IMG/VR virus record: IMGVR_UViG_3300042311_000667
Span: 1 to 56,532 of that record
DNA: 56,532 bases
DNA from: a virus
Strand: one strand, 5' to 3'
Positions 47,156 through 56,532 of the stretch are shown here, piece by piece. The notes beneath the pieces are model-generated. The model was given only the letters and a program-made list of their open reading frames with translations, did not search any database and was not told where the DNA came from. The position numbers were made by a program, and so were the translations under genes. Positions within the stretch are counted from its first letter, which is position 1; the number at the start of each line of letters is the position of its first letter.

Positions 47156-48839
47156 TCAATGGTTTTACAGCAAAATCAACGCCATATAGGCTCTCATTAT
47201 AGTTTATTCCTTCCGGTATCAATCTAAATGTAATATCTTCAAATGGGTAATGAGCGGTGTTTAAAAACGGATAATCAACCCCTCTCTCCAAATTATCTGT
47301 AAAACCATAAGTATACAAATCCCTCCATCTAAATTGTTGGTCGGCACTTGAATAAAACGAATAACTTGGTACTTGGTCAATAAAATTAACATCTCCCGTT
47401 TCAATATAATCCGAGAAAACTCTCAAAGTCATTTTATTATGAGGTTGATAATAAAATCCAAATGAATTAGTGTCCGGATTATTCATTGTTTGGAAAACTG
47501 TTTGATTATAATTTATTTTATGATAATATGTTGAAATAACTCTCTCAATTTGTTCATAATCATTCCACTCACAAAAATCACCATCCATTACATCACCCTT
47601 CATTAAATCACCATTGTAATAAAAAGTTTTGGTGGCACCACTAGTTTGAGTGTATGAAGATAATGGAACAGTAGTATTTGATTCATTATTCATTAAATCC
47701 CAATATTCATTAACCTCTTTTGTTAAGTTAAATTCCCAACCTTGTTTTAATCCCACTCCAAATGAAGGTTCATTAAAATATCCGGAATATCCTTTATTAA
47801 CTATTGTTAGAAAAATCTCACTTAATGGTCGTTTTTGATTATCAATATAACCCGCAAAATCTAAATCATATGCCGATGTCATATTGTAAGCATTACTACT
47901 TGTCTTTTGTGACACCCTAGAAATTTTATTAGGAGTTATTGAACTATATTCAAATTGTTTATCTTCTCTAAACACATTTTTTTCAAAACCAATTTTAGTA
48001 ACAATAAGGTCATCTAAATTAGTAATCACTTTATGCTCTCTAACATAATATTTTGATTTAGTTTCCGTTAAATTATCAGGGTTAATCACTCTCTTAAAAG
48101 TACCCATAACATTATCTGCAAATGTATTACCTGTGTATCCAATGTTTAAAACATTAAACACATATTCATCACTATCCACTAACCCATTACCTAATGAGTA
48201 AACTTGAAATATGTTCGAATTTCTATAAGTTAAAGACAATTCAACATATTCATTTGGAGTTAATCCATGAGACCCAATACATTTAAAGGATATTAAACCA
48301 TTACCATTAATTTCAATATTTTCAATAATAAATGGAATTCCCTCTTCCGCTAACCAATTCATATCTCCATTAGGTATATCGGAATAATACGCCAAATTCT
48401 TTTTATAGTTATTAGCGTGAGGATATGTTAAATAGTACATCCAATTATATGTGTAAGCACTTTTTGACTTATAAGGGAAATGTTGGTTATCAACAATTGG
48501 TCTAAAAAAATCAAACTCATAATACTGAGGAAATCCTTTCCACGTACCACTGACAAATGATTGTTCAGCATTCACATAATATAAATTATATTGAAATGGT
48601 AAAAATGTTGTTGTTCCCGTGTATGTGTTATCATACAAATACCTAACCTTAAAAGTTGGTCTAAAAACAGTACAACCCTGTCTCTCATCATCATAAACTT
48701 GAGCAAGACTTATAGTGGCACTCCTATCGTATTCCGTTATCTCATGACTTGTTTGGTCTAAAGATATTGAAACCTTTTCATCTACAGAAGGAGCACCTTT
48801 ATATTTAAGGTTACTTGGTATTATTGTGTAATTATTCAT
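47139..48839 (-). CDS. Tail/baseplate structural protein of unknown role (566 aa)
   Basis: A long, Tyr- and Asn-rich protein starting MNNYTIIPSNLKYKGAPSVDE. It has no signal peptide, membrane segment or catalytic motif that I can see. Its size, lack of low-complexity linkers and place directly after the 1,799-residue protein suggest a virion component. It overlaps that gene by 8 nt, and the next gene by 17 nt, showing compact late-operon packing. Confidence 0.6.
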   Translation of the reverse strand: MNNYTIIPSNLKYKGAPSVDEKVSISLDQTSHEITEYDRSATISLAQVYDDERQGCTVFRPTFKVRYLYDNTYTGTTTFLPFQYNLYYVNAEQSFVSGTWKGFPQYYEFDFFRPIVDNQHFPYKSKSAYTYNWMYYLTYPHANNYKKNLAYYSDIPNGDMNWLAEEGIPFIIENIEINGNGLISFKCIGSHGLTPNEYVELSLTYRNSNIFQVYSLGNGLVDSDEYVFNVLNIGYTGNTFADNVMGTFKRVINPDNLTETKSKYYVREHKVITNLDDLIVTKIGFEKNVFREDKQFEYSSITPNKISRVSQKTSSNAYNMTSAYDLDFAGYIDNQKRPLSEIFLTIVNKGYSGYFNEPSFGVGLKQGWEFNLTKEVNEYWDLMNNESNTTVPLSSYTQTSGATKTFYYNGDLMKGDVMDGDFCEWNDYEQIERVISTYYHKINYNQTVFQTMNNPDTNSFGFYYQPHNKMTLRVFSDYIETGDVNFIDQVPSYSFYSSADQQFRWRDLYTYGFTDNLERGVDYPFLNTAHYPFEDITFRLIPEGINYNESLYGVDFAVKPLIDECE

Positions 48840-51800
48840 CTATCGAATATAGTTCTTTAAATTTATCTAATGCCGTCTCACCTTTAATCAAACCAAAATA
48901 GAAATGATTTGGAGCACCAACTAAAAATTTAGTAGTTGGGTTAGACCAATTACCCGCAGTAGCCACATAAGTAAAATTATTAACCGTAGTTGCATTACCA
49001 TTAAATAAATATCCACGAGCAAATTGGTCACTAATACTATAAATTGACGGTATCATATAACTTGGTGTAATAATTGCCCTTCTATCAAGAGACTGATATC
49101 GTCTTGAAAAAATATCGTTTGTGTTTGTTGCCCAATTATTCCCTTGTTCCCCAAAAACTCCTGCGGTTGCCGTAGATTTGATGTTCCACTGATAATAAGG
49201 TACTTCTTGGGATTTAATCCCATAAGGATATGTAATAGCATTTGCATTATTTGATGGTCTAAAATCTATCACCCCGGGAGTTAAATAATCTTTATTTTGT
49301 ATATCTTGAGTTGTTGACGAAAAAAACACCGCCATTGTCGGTTTTGATAAATCACCAAGTATTTGTACCGGGTCATCAACAGCTCCTGTTACACTATAAA
49401 ATTGAGGTGAAAATGGTATCACCCCATATTCAGAATTAATAGACATTGATTGTGCTAAATCCGCATCAATTCTTCTTGAACTACCGTCTCTACTAAATAA
49501 TTGTTGTAATGCGTTATCCCCAAAAGCAAAAATTTGACGTAAAAATCCTTCATCAGTGATTCTCGAAATCACAAATAAATTAACTAAATCTGAAGTATCC
49601 GAATAACTTGTCGGTACAAGACTTTTCATAATATATCCTTTAGCAGATGGGTCAAAAATTATTTCTTTATAAAAATCATCTTTAATCCCTAAATTAATAA
49701 TTGTTGTAGGGAATAATAAATTTCTTCTGTTTACCGGAGCACTTAATCCCGCCACCGGTCTACCAATAAACACACCCTCACCTGAAGTACCACCTGTTAG
49801 TCTAAAAGGAGAACTTCTATAATAAAAATTATTTGTATCTTTTTCATAATACACAACTTGTTTAGCAAATTTTGGTGATTCAGGTTGATTTAATTTATTA
49901 AAATAAGTGTCAACTTGTATTGGAAAGGCATATAAACTACCATTAACCCAATTATTCATAAATGATTGTGATAATACTCCTCGACATAATCCATAGAAGA
50001 ATCTAAATCTAAAACCCCATTCAGCAAATGTTCCTAAATCTTGTCCTAAAGAAAACAATGGGTCATTAACCATTATGTAACATCCATTCTCAACAACATC
50101 ACCTGCTTGACACCCTAATTGAACACCGAAATTTACACCATTACCACTATAACAATCTAAACCAACCATGTCTTCACAACTTCCTAAAGTGGTAAGTACA
50201 TTAGTTGCAGCCAATTGACCTTCAATATCCGCAGTGACTAAATCAGCACCTAATGAAATTGATGGGTTGTTAAATGTGTATCCACCCCCACCAACAGGGT
50301 AAACCGCGAATCCGGCATTTTGCTGTAATAAACTGACACTACCTGTTAAAATTTCTTTATCATCAATATAATCAGAAGATGGTAATCTATCGGTTCTCAT
50401 AATAATTTGAGATGAGTTAGACATATTTACCTCACTAGTTCCGGTAGATGTTGGATATAAAATAGGACTAAAATAAGTCGGTGCGGAATTCGGTAAAAAC
50501 CCCCATATTGCATAGTCACAATATTCCCTAACACACAGACAACTCAAATCAAAAGTATTAGCAAAATTAATACAAATCCTTGTTATAACATAATTTCCTT
50601 TTGTCATAATCGCACCCCCTGACAAATCTTCAGCACCGTCATAATAATTGTCAGCAATACTCGCAGAATAAAATCGATTATTTGTTTTTGACGCAACTCC
50701 GGTTATAGGAGGAGGTGAAGTATTAACTGATATGTTTTGAACATAATCAGTTGAGAGTAATGGTGGTGAGTTGGTATAGACTTTTGATAATGATGAATCT
50801 AACGCACCATAAAAACCAAAATTTGGTGTCGTATATGCAGAATAATTAAGACCCGGACTTGTTTGTCCAACAATTCCCGGAGTATAAAAATAAGATGAAT
50901 AACATATATTGTTTTGGTTATCGTGTTTTTGTACTGAAATTCCATTATTAGGTGGTAATGCCTGAATTGGTATATTCATTCTTGTCATCGCGGTAAAAGT
51001 CACAGCATCTTCATCTAAATAACCTAATATACGTCCAATACCATACTTATTTATCATTAACGGAGAATACGGGTCAACCCCTCTTTGTAATATTAGAACT
51101 TTTTGATTTTCATAGTCCGCAAAATTTGATGTTGCTGCCGAATAGATTGCATTAGGTATTTGAGTACTTGAAAAACCATTATCACTATTAGTCAATCTAG
51201 TGTAATTTGGGTAACTTAACGGGACAAGACCACATTCTCTACCCCCCTCACCACAAACATATTCAAAAGTTGCCAATTTATTTTCAGCATTTAACGTTTT
51301 CCAAAAACTTGGATTGGTTGTACCAACAGAACCCGGAAATGAATACTCTGGTTTTCCATTTACAATTTTTTTAGTAATAGTAATAGCAGTCAATACTTGA
51401 TAATATTCAATATCCGATGGATAAATATAATTTTGACAACCTACTCCGTAAGTCACCGCGGAATACTCAGCAGTTCCTCCTGTATTTGTTAAATCAATAC
51501 AATCAACATTTGTAATACCTGTAATTAATGGAAATTCAGGAGTAATTAACCCCTCAGGATTAGTAGTCCCTGTCGTTTGACCTGTAAACAATAATGTTAC
51601 TTTTGAACCCGGACAAGTTCGATAAGTCACGGTCCCAGGTTCTGTTATTGAAATAACCATACTTTTCACACAATCGGAAGGATATGCCGGAATATCATAA
51701 GTAACAATAGTATCAGAAGTTTGACTGGTCGCATAACGTACATCAGCAGTAAAAGCACTTGTTTTAATAATACCATTAATACCATTAACTTTATAACCCC

Positions 51801-54231
51801 CATTCGCTGTAGTTGCAGAATATAAATAATTTGTATCTTTAGTTTTTCTTGGGTCAACAAATGATAATAATGTACCCGGGTCTAAGTCCAAAACACTTAA
51901 TACTGTCAATGTATTATCAAAATGACTTTTTGTACCGTTTGTTGGCAATGAAAAAGTAACTTTAATCTTATTTACATTATCAAAGAATTTTTTTCGGGTA
52001 TTGTAAATATTAACTCTTTCACCAGGAGGAATCGTAAAACCATCTACTAATAAATCCCCTACCCCCGGAAATGAATAAATTCTAGAACTATTAATTTTAA
52101 AAATTGTTGGTTTATTTGGTCTTGATAAACTACCTCCAAGTCCTTGACCTTGCATAAGTGATTCCATCTGAAAATATGTGTCATAATTCTCATCATCAGC
52201 AGCAACAGGTGGCCAAGTTCGATTTGGTATTGTCGAAGCATTGGTTTGTAAATTTTCAGCGTACTGACCTCCATTAGAAAGTTGACTTAATAGACCAGCA
52301 GCAGGTGCTTGTTCTGTATCATCATCAGGATTTGGTTCAGTTGTTTCAGAGTCACATTCACAAGATTGACAATCGGGATAAGTTATCATCGGTAATTTAA
52401 TCCTACCAAATTTATAAGCAACAATTTCTTCAAATTTAATTAAAATGAATATAATCGCCGCCGCATATAACGCAGCTAACAATGAATGTCCAATTATCAG
52501 ACCTGCCGTCGCACCAAACGAGGCACTACCCGCAATTGCACCGGCAACTAATGAACCCTGAGCAATAACTTCTTTTCCTAACTCATAAAGTATGTAAGCT
52601 ATTATTGCAACTGCAAAATTATTCCATAAAAAAGCTAAAAAGTGATAGATAATTAATAAAGGTAATCCAATTAATTGAATTACTTGTAATATTATTGAAA
52701 ATATGAAAAAGAATAAATCAAAGTTCCTAAACCCTTCATTAACCGGGAATTTATTAATTGTAGTCGCGCATTCATTACTATCAATTTCTTTAATACCAAT
52801 AAACCTACCTTTAGCACCATTCTTAAATTGGTCAATAAAACCTGAAACAGTATAAACTTTATTAAATTCAAACTGATAAAAAGTATCTTCACAATTTATT
52901 TTTTGATTTAATATATTATTACGTAATGCAATATCATTAGCAGTTGTTCCATAAAATCCTTCCGTATATCCTGACCAATCAAGACCAAAATAATATGAAC
53001 TTTTTTGTCTCTCCTCATTGAGACCTCCTGAGTCTGTAGGGTCAGTATTACCCCAACCATATTCTTTAACATTTGGTACTAAGAAATAGGCCCGTCTTGT
53101 TTGTTCCGATAAACTAGGTGATTGAGACCACTTAATTTTAAATCGATATCTCCCTTTAGTAGGGATTCCTACTGTAGGGTCGTTTGATAAAACTTTTTCA
53201 CCAAATTCATTAGTAATAAAGTAATCCAAATTCATTGGTAATTCAGTCATCCATACACCATTACCATCAATAATATTACCCGATTTTTCTAATTGAAATA
53301 ACTCAAGTATTGGATTACCGTCAGCATCATAATTAATTGTTTGTCGTATCGCTAAAATAGACCCAGGACCTGTAGATAATTGACATAAATTACCCATATC
53401 ATCCAATGGTTTAGCATTTCGTCTAAGTCTTTGCGAATCTGCGGTTGAGTAAATAGACCCCATGAACACTGAAGTTGGTTGTATATCAATATTGGCATCA
53501 TCTCTAAGGTCAAAGTCAACACGGTTAACCGCAATTTGGCATATTTCAGGGTCACCCCATAATGGAGCAACTGATAATGTTCTTGTTAAACTAACAATTT
53601 GAGGTAGTGATGATAAATCATTTGAAGTTTTAAATCGGTTACCGGCAACTTGAGCTTCAGAGGCCAAACCCATTCTAATCAAATCTTGAGGTGTTAAAGA
53701 AAACTCCCCAATATCTGATAAGTCAATATCCATTACTAAAGTTTGCGGCCCTAATGGAACACCCATTATCATATAGTCACCACTCTCGTTTGTTTTAGTT
53801 GTGTATTTGTAGTATTTGTCGTAAATTTCAACCGCAATTCCATCGGTTAATACATCATCTCTTGTAGGTAAAGTACCTGTCGCCGCGTGAGTAGAATACG
53901 ACTTTTCATAAGGTAAAAGATTGTACCTAAAACCATCTTCATTTTTATCCGTTGGAGACTTGTAAGGATAAATACTTGTTATCAGTGGGTTGGATTCATC
54001 TACCGATGATATTGGGATGAATACAGATACTCTGGCATTTGGAACACCAAATCCGTTATTCGCAGTAACCCTTCCAACAACAACACCGTATTCAGAACAA
54101 CTTCTACTATAAACGTCAGTTTGTTGTATTTTTAACGATAAGATTTCTAAGAACTCAAAATCTTGGTCTAACTGAACATTGATTGTTTTGTTAATACCTA
54201 ATTCGGTTCTAATTCTATATGACTGACCCAT
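48832..54231 (-). CDS. Very large baseplate-region protein with internal membrane-like segment (1,799 aa)
   Basis: Residues about 45-175 carry a carboxypeptidase-regulatory-like beta fold (VVVGRVTANNGFGVPNARV ... ESGDYMIMGVPLG). From about 504 to 605 a strikingly hydrophobic stretch could form three or four transmembrane helices (for example LFFFIFSIILQVIQLIGLPL and a Gly/Ala-rich segment). It is followed by a Cys cluster (DCQSCECDSE, about 616-625) and an acidic linker. The remaining 1,150 residues are beta-rich. A hydrophobic segment inside a virion protein might contact host membrane during DNA delivery, or pack within a hub (inference). It follows the gp6-like gene, after a 95-nt gap that holds a TATTTATA motif. 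Confidence 0.65.
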   Translation of the reverse strand: MGQSYRIRTELGINKTINVQLDQDFEFLEILSLKIQQTDVYSRSCSEYGVVVGRVTANNGFGVPNARVSVFIPISSVDESNPLITSIYPYKSPTDKNEDGFRYNLLPYEKSYSTHAATGTLPTRDDVLTDGIAVEIYDKYYKYTTKTNESGDYMIMGVPLGPQTLVMDIDLSDIGEFSLTPQDLIRMGLASEAQVAGNRFKTSNDLSSLPQIVSLTRTLSVAPLWGDPEICQIAVNRVDFDLRDDANIDIQPTSVFMGSIYSTADSQRLRRNAKPLDDMGNLCQLSTGPGSILAIRQTINYDADGNPILELFQLEKSGNIIDGNGVWMTELPMNLDYFITNEFGEKVLSNDPTVGIPTKGRYRFKIKWSQSPSLSEQTRRAYFLVPNVKEYGWGNTDPTDSGGLNEERQKSSYYFGLDWSGYTEGFYGTTANDIALRNNILNQKINCEDTFYQFEFNKVYTVSGFIDQFKNGAKGRFIGIKEIDSNECATTINKFPVNEGFRNFDLFFFIFSIILQVIQLIGLPLLIIYHFLAFLWNNFAVAIIAYILYELGKEVIAQGSLVAGAIAGSASFGATAGLIIGHSLLAALYAAAIIFILIKFEEIVAYKFGRIKLPMITYPDCQSCECDSETTEPNPDDDTEQAPAAGLLSQLSNGGQYAENLQTNASTIPNRTWPPVAADDENYDTYFQMESLMQGQGLGGSLSRPNKPTIFKINSSRIYSFPGVGDLLVDGFTIPPGERVNIYNTRKKFFDNVNKIKVTFSLPTNGTKSHFDNTLTVLSVLDLDPGTLLSFVDPRKTKDTNYLYSATTANGGYKVNGINGIIKTSAFTADVRYATSQTSDTIVTYDIPAYPSDCVKSMVISITEPGTVTYRTCPGSKVTLLFTGQTTGTTNPEGLITPEFPLITGITNVDCIDLTNTGGTAEYSAVTYGVGCQNYIYPSDIEYYQVLTAITITKKIVNGKPEYSFPGSVGTTNPSFWKTLNAENKLATFEYVCGEGGRECGLVPLSYPNYTRLTNSDNGFSSTQIPNAIYSAATSNFADYENQKVLILQRGVDPYSPLMINKYGIGRILGYLDEDAVTFTAMTRMNIPIQALPPNNGISVQKHDNQNNICYSSYFYTPGIVGQTSPGLNYSAYTTPNFGFYGALDSSLSKVYTNSPPLLSTDYVQNISVNTSPPPITGVASKTNNRFYSASIADNYYDGAEDLSGGAIMTKGNYVITRICINFANTFDLSCLCVREYCDYAIWGFLPNSAPTYFSPILYPTSTGTSEVNMSNSSQIIMRTDRLPSSDYIDDKEILTGSVSLLQQNAGFAVYPVGGGGYTFNNPSISLGADLVTADIEGQLAATNVLTTLGSCEDMVGLDCYSGNGVNFGVQLGCQAGDVVENGCYIMVNDPLFSLGQDLGTFAEWGFRFRFFYGLCRGVLSQSFMNNWVNGSLYAFPIQVDTYFNKLNQPESPKFAKQVVYYEKDTNNFYYRSSPFRLTGGTSGEGVFIGRPVAGLSAPVNRRNLLFPTTIINLGIKDDFYKEIIFDPSAKGYIMKSLVPTSYSDTSDLVNLFVISRITDEGFLRQIFAFGDNALQQLFSRDGSSRRIDADLAQSMSINSEYGVIPFSPQFYSVTGAVDDPVQILGDLSKPTMAVFFSSTTQDIQNKDYLTPGVIDFRPSNNANAITYPYGIKSQEVPYYQWNIKSTATAGVFGEQGNNWATNTNDIFSRRYQSLDRRAIITPSYMIPSIYSISDQFARGYLFNGNATTVNNFTYVATAGNWSNPTTKFLVGAPNHFYFGLIKGETALDKFKELYSIDE

Positions 54232-54246
54232 TCAATTCTTTTAATT

Positions 54247-54254
54247 TATAAATA
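54247..54254 (-). promoter_or_regulatory. Sense-strand TATTTATA motif before the 1,799-aa gene
   Basis: The minus strand reads AAACTATTTATAAATTAAA; the core lies 15 nt before the ATG at 54231. The remainder of the 95-nt gap (54255-54326) is AT-rich with a weak GTGTG/CACAC inverted repeat. Confidence 0.5.
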
Positions 54255-54326
54255 GTTTATGTGTGATTTTTCAAGTTAACACACACCATATTTAATTATA
54301 AACTAGTTAAGCCAGAAATAAACCTG

Positions 54327-56165
54327 TTAAGAGAAGGTAACTGATTGGAAATTTTTAACAGATACTCTAATATCTTTGTTAGGGTATCTAACTTGATACA
54401 CTTGGGATGGTTGTGCGAAGATTGTATCATCAACAGTTGCAATTTCTTTAGTCTCAGCATCCGAATATTCCATAGATGTTTCAGCGGATGAATATTGACC
54501 CCCAACATTATTATAAACGTTTAATCCCGCAACAGTTAATACACCGTTTTGATTTTGAACAATACTTTTTAACTCAGATAAATAAACATTTTGACCTAAC
54601 TCCCTTGTTTGAGGATTGAAGTAAGTTGAAATTCTATCAACAACATCCGCAATAACTTGTCCTGAATTTTGAGCAGAATCTAAAACAATCTGAACATCAA
54701 TACTCAAGTCAATAACCTCAGCAGTTAATATTGAAATATAGTCATTCATCATTCTATAGTTCGATAGATAATTTGCAACATTCTGTCTTAAAGTGTCTGA
54801 TACAATACTTGTTAATTTTCCTGAAGTATCATAAGATAATAATTGAATTAATATTTTATTATTATTTTCCGTAATTGAAACTTTTGCAGGCGCTCCGAAC
54901 TCAGCCGGCATATTTCTAATAATTGACTCGTAGTCTTGAACCGTAACCGCTCTTTTTTGTGCGGAGAAGTTAAATGATACGTAGTTTCTAATTTCCTCTA
55001 ATGATGGTACACCTGAACCTCCAATAGCTGCAGTCACGTTGTTACATCTTAATGAATTAACCACTGATGAGTTTGTTGTTTCAGATGGTCCGTTTACAAA
55101 GAAGTTTACAGTACCAATTTGATTAATAACATTTGTCCCTAAATTTGTTGCCAATCCACCACCAACTCGATATTGAATGAATAGTGTTGAGTTAGGAGTT
55201 AACGCAGACCCTAATGAGAAATTGTTTGAATATCTTTGTAAATCAATTGTAGCACCAACTGTTGTAAATTGGTCTAATGAATCTTGAGCGGTATTTGTAC
55301 CACCACCAAATGTCATTTTCTTAAATCCTTCAGGAGTATATTCCGTTATAAATCTATTAGATGTTTGAATATACTTTCCAACTTTAATACCCGGTTGGTC
55401 AGATACTTTTGTTGGGTCTTCAATGAATACTCGGTCTTCCGCAAGTGCGTCAACCTCATACCATTTATTTGACGCCCCTAAAAATTCTGAAGTAGATGGA
55501 ACATTAGTGTATTCAGTCCCACTCTTAAGTAATACACTTGTAATACCTAATACATTTTTTTCAGGTAAAAATAATTCAAAGAATGGTTTAACATCATTCG
55601 GAGTAATAACTCTTTTGAATACTTTAGTAATACCATTAACTACTAATTCTCTTTTAGTTATAGTATAATTAATCAACACATTATTAGCGTTGAAGTTTGG
55701 TATTTTTAACCTATTAGGGAAACCTTGAGCATTGTATGGTGAAGTAAAATCAACATCATATATGTTTTCAAACACAATACCCGCACCAACTACTTGAGAA
55801 CCTCTTGTTAAAACCCCAAGATATCTTTCATCTTCTTTATCACCAAAAGCAGGAACAGTTATTGAGAAGTCAACTAAAGATACAGACGGTCTTTGTCCCG
55901 GTAATTTTAAACCATAAGTTCTGGCAATATTATAGATGGATGACCTTTGTTGTGCGTATTGTAAAACAGTTTCTTGAATACTTCTATCAATGTGATAGTG
56001 TAAGTTGTCCGCAACCGCAGCGTTCAAGTCTAAAAACACAGAGAACACAGAAGCGTCGTTGAAGTCCTGTATTAATTCAGGGTAGTAAGTTCTTACATAG
56101 TTTAATAACTCAGTTCTTATCCCCTGATAATCTCTTGTAGTATATGATATATTACGATTTGCCAT
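54327..56165 (-). CDS. Baseplate wedge protein, T4 gp6 / P2 gpJ-like
   Basis: The N-terminus (NISYTTRDYQGIRTELLNYV, then FNDASVFSVFLDLNAAVADNLHYHIDRS) matches the start of T4 gp6-type baseplate proteins, and a Baseplate_J-like core follows (LTRGSQVV, and the late AVTVQDYESII motif). The length of 612 residues is close to T4 gp6. In T4 the gp6 dimers form the continuous inner ring of the baseplate together with gp7 and gp53, and the ring rearranges when the sheath contracts. It starts 6 nt after the gp25-like gene, as expected for a wedge operon. This is one of the surest calls in the window. Confidence 0.92.
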   Translation of the reverse strand: MANRNISYTTRDYQGIRTELLNYVRTYYPELIQDFNDASVFSVFLDLNAAVADNLHYHIDRSIQETVLQYAQQRSSIYNIARTYGLKLPGQRPSVSLVDFSITVPAFGDKEDERYLGVLTRGSQVVGAGIVFENIYDVDFTSPYNAQGFPNRLKIPNFNANNVLINYTITKRELVVNGITKVFKRVITPNDVKPFFELFLPEKNVLGITSVLLKSGTEYTNVPSTSEFLGASNKWYEVDALAEDRVFIEDPTKVSDQPGIKVGKYIQTSNRFITEYTPEGFKKMTFGGGTNTAQDSLDQFTTVGATIDLQRYSNNFSLGSALTPNSTLFIQYRVGGGLATNLGTNVINQIGTVNFFVNGPSETTNSSVVNSLRCNNVTAAIGGSGVPSLEEIRNYVSFNFSAQKRAVTVQDYESIIRNMPAEFGAPAKVSITENNNKILIQLLSYDTSGKLTSIVSDTLRQNVANYLSNYRMMNDYISILTAEVIDLSIDVQIVLDSAQNSGQVIADVVDRISTYFNPQTRELGQNVYLSELKSIVQNQNGVLTVAGLNVYNNVGGQYSSAETSMEYSDAETKEIATVDDTIFAQPSQVYQVRYPNKDIRVSVKNFQSVTFS

Positions 56166-56171
56166 ACAATA

Positions 56172-56532
56172 TTAAATATTAATGATAACGAAATCACTCG
56201 GACCAAAAGTTGATTTATTGGTTGAGTAATCTATTTTTATTTTTGCGGTATATTCTGAAGTTCCCTTACCCGGGAATCTATAAATTGACGATTCACTACT
56301 ACCCACTGTTGCGGTACCCGTTGCTATATCAACTTCTTCTTGAGGGTCAGCAGGACTTATTGTTATTTGGTTTAATAATAAACCCGGCATAAAGGTACCA
56401 ACGGCTTCTCGAATGTCAGATTCAATAGCATCAAATGTTAAACCATCAAATGGTTCAAACAAAAATTCATAAAGTCTTGTACCAAATGTTGGTAAATAAT
56501 ATCTTGAACCTTTTCGAGTCAAAAGTAAGTGG
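56172..56532 (-). CDS. Baseplate wedge protein, T4 gp25 / gpW-like, N-terminus cut off by window edge
   Basis: The open frame extends to the last base, so the true start lies outside the window. The first residues seen (LLLTRKGSRYYLPTFGTRLY, then EFLFEPFD and IESDIREAV) are the family core of gp25/gpW lysozyme-like-named wedge proteins, which bind the tail tube-sheath interface and start sheath assembly. A TTG at 56522 could be misread as a start, but the coding match continues upstream of it. The C-terminal half is beta-rich. Gene order gp25, gp6 is conserved among many contractile-tail systems. Confidence 0.9.
   Translation of the reverse strand, partial: HLLLTRKGSRYYLPTFGTRLYEFLFEPFDGLTFDAIESDIREAVGTFMPGLLLNQITISPADPQEEVDIATGTATVGSSESSIYRFPGKGTSEYTAKIKIDYSTNKSTFGPSDFVIINI

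Noticed and set aside
54296-54508. 70-codon open frame across the gp6-like stop
   Set aside because: Overlaps the well-supported gp6-like frame for most of its length and has no recognisable features.
56520-56522. TTG as the start of the gp25-like gene
   Set aside because: The family core motif continues upstream of it to the window edge, so the true start is outside the window.

Overview
The window looks like part of the genome of a large T4-like myovirus (contractile-tailed phage) that infects a member of the Bacteroidota, probably a flavobacterium-like host. The phage call rests on three contiguous baseplate-wedge genes at the right end (gp25/gpW-like, gp6/gpJ-like and a protein with a gp7/gpI-type segment), followed by tail and fibre genes and then a replication/recombination block. 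The host call is inference. It rests on two promoters matching the Bacteroidota primary-sigma consensus (TTTG, 20 nt, TAnnTTTG), very AT-rich DNA, start codons without Shine-Dalgarno sequences, and SprB-type and other adhesin domains common in that phylum.

Layout, read in the direction of transcription (nearly everything is on the minus strand, so right to left). 56.5-38.8 kb: baseplate and tail operon with tight coupling; several gene pairs share TAATG. It holds gp25-like, gp6-like, an 1,799-residue protein with an internal hydrophobic segment, three structural proteins of unknown role (one with a PKD fold), a 302-residue protein, the gp7/gpI-like protein, a seven-repeat SprB-like protein and a small head-domain protein. 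38.7-28.9 kb: a Thr-Pro-rich fibre and a 2,733-residue collagen-like fibre with about 700 Gly-X-Y triplets. 28.9-24.0 kb: a plus-strand island bounded by hairpin terminators, with a 61-residue protein, a methyltransferase-glycosyltransferase fusion and a 1,024-residue three-module glycosyltransferase whose C-terminus looks like the TibC/Aah O-heptosyltransferase family. 23.8-6.8 kb: a run of giant mosaic fibre/adhesin genes with Thr-Pro linkers joining LamG, beta-propeller, SprB, NHL, delta-60 and Hint modules. 6.8-0 kb: RuvC-like resolvase, DnaG-like primase, PD-(D/E)XK nuclease, gp47/SbcD-like nuclease and small proteins.

The most interesting idea is that the plus-strand island is a phage-borne protein-glycosylation system. 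It sits between giant fibres made almost entirely of Ser/Thr repeats (Thr-Pro linkers; proline-free Gly-Thr-Ser collagen), and its last module belongs to a family that O-heptosylates Ser/Thr-rich surface adhesins. Other notable items are an apparently intact Hint (intein-like) domain at the very C-terminus of one fibre, a 66-bp direct repeat bracketing that fibre gene, and a recurrent sense-strand TATTTATA motif before structural genes. No tRNA, CRISPR array, integrase or transposase was seen. No stretch over 300 bases lacks a gene.
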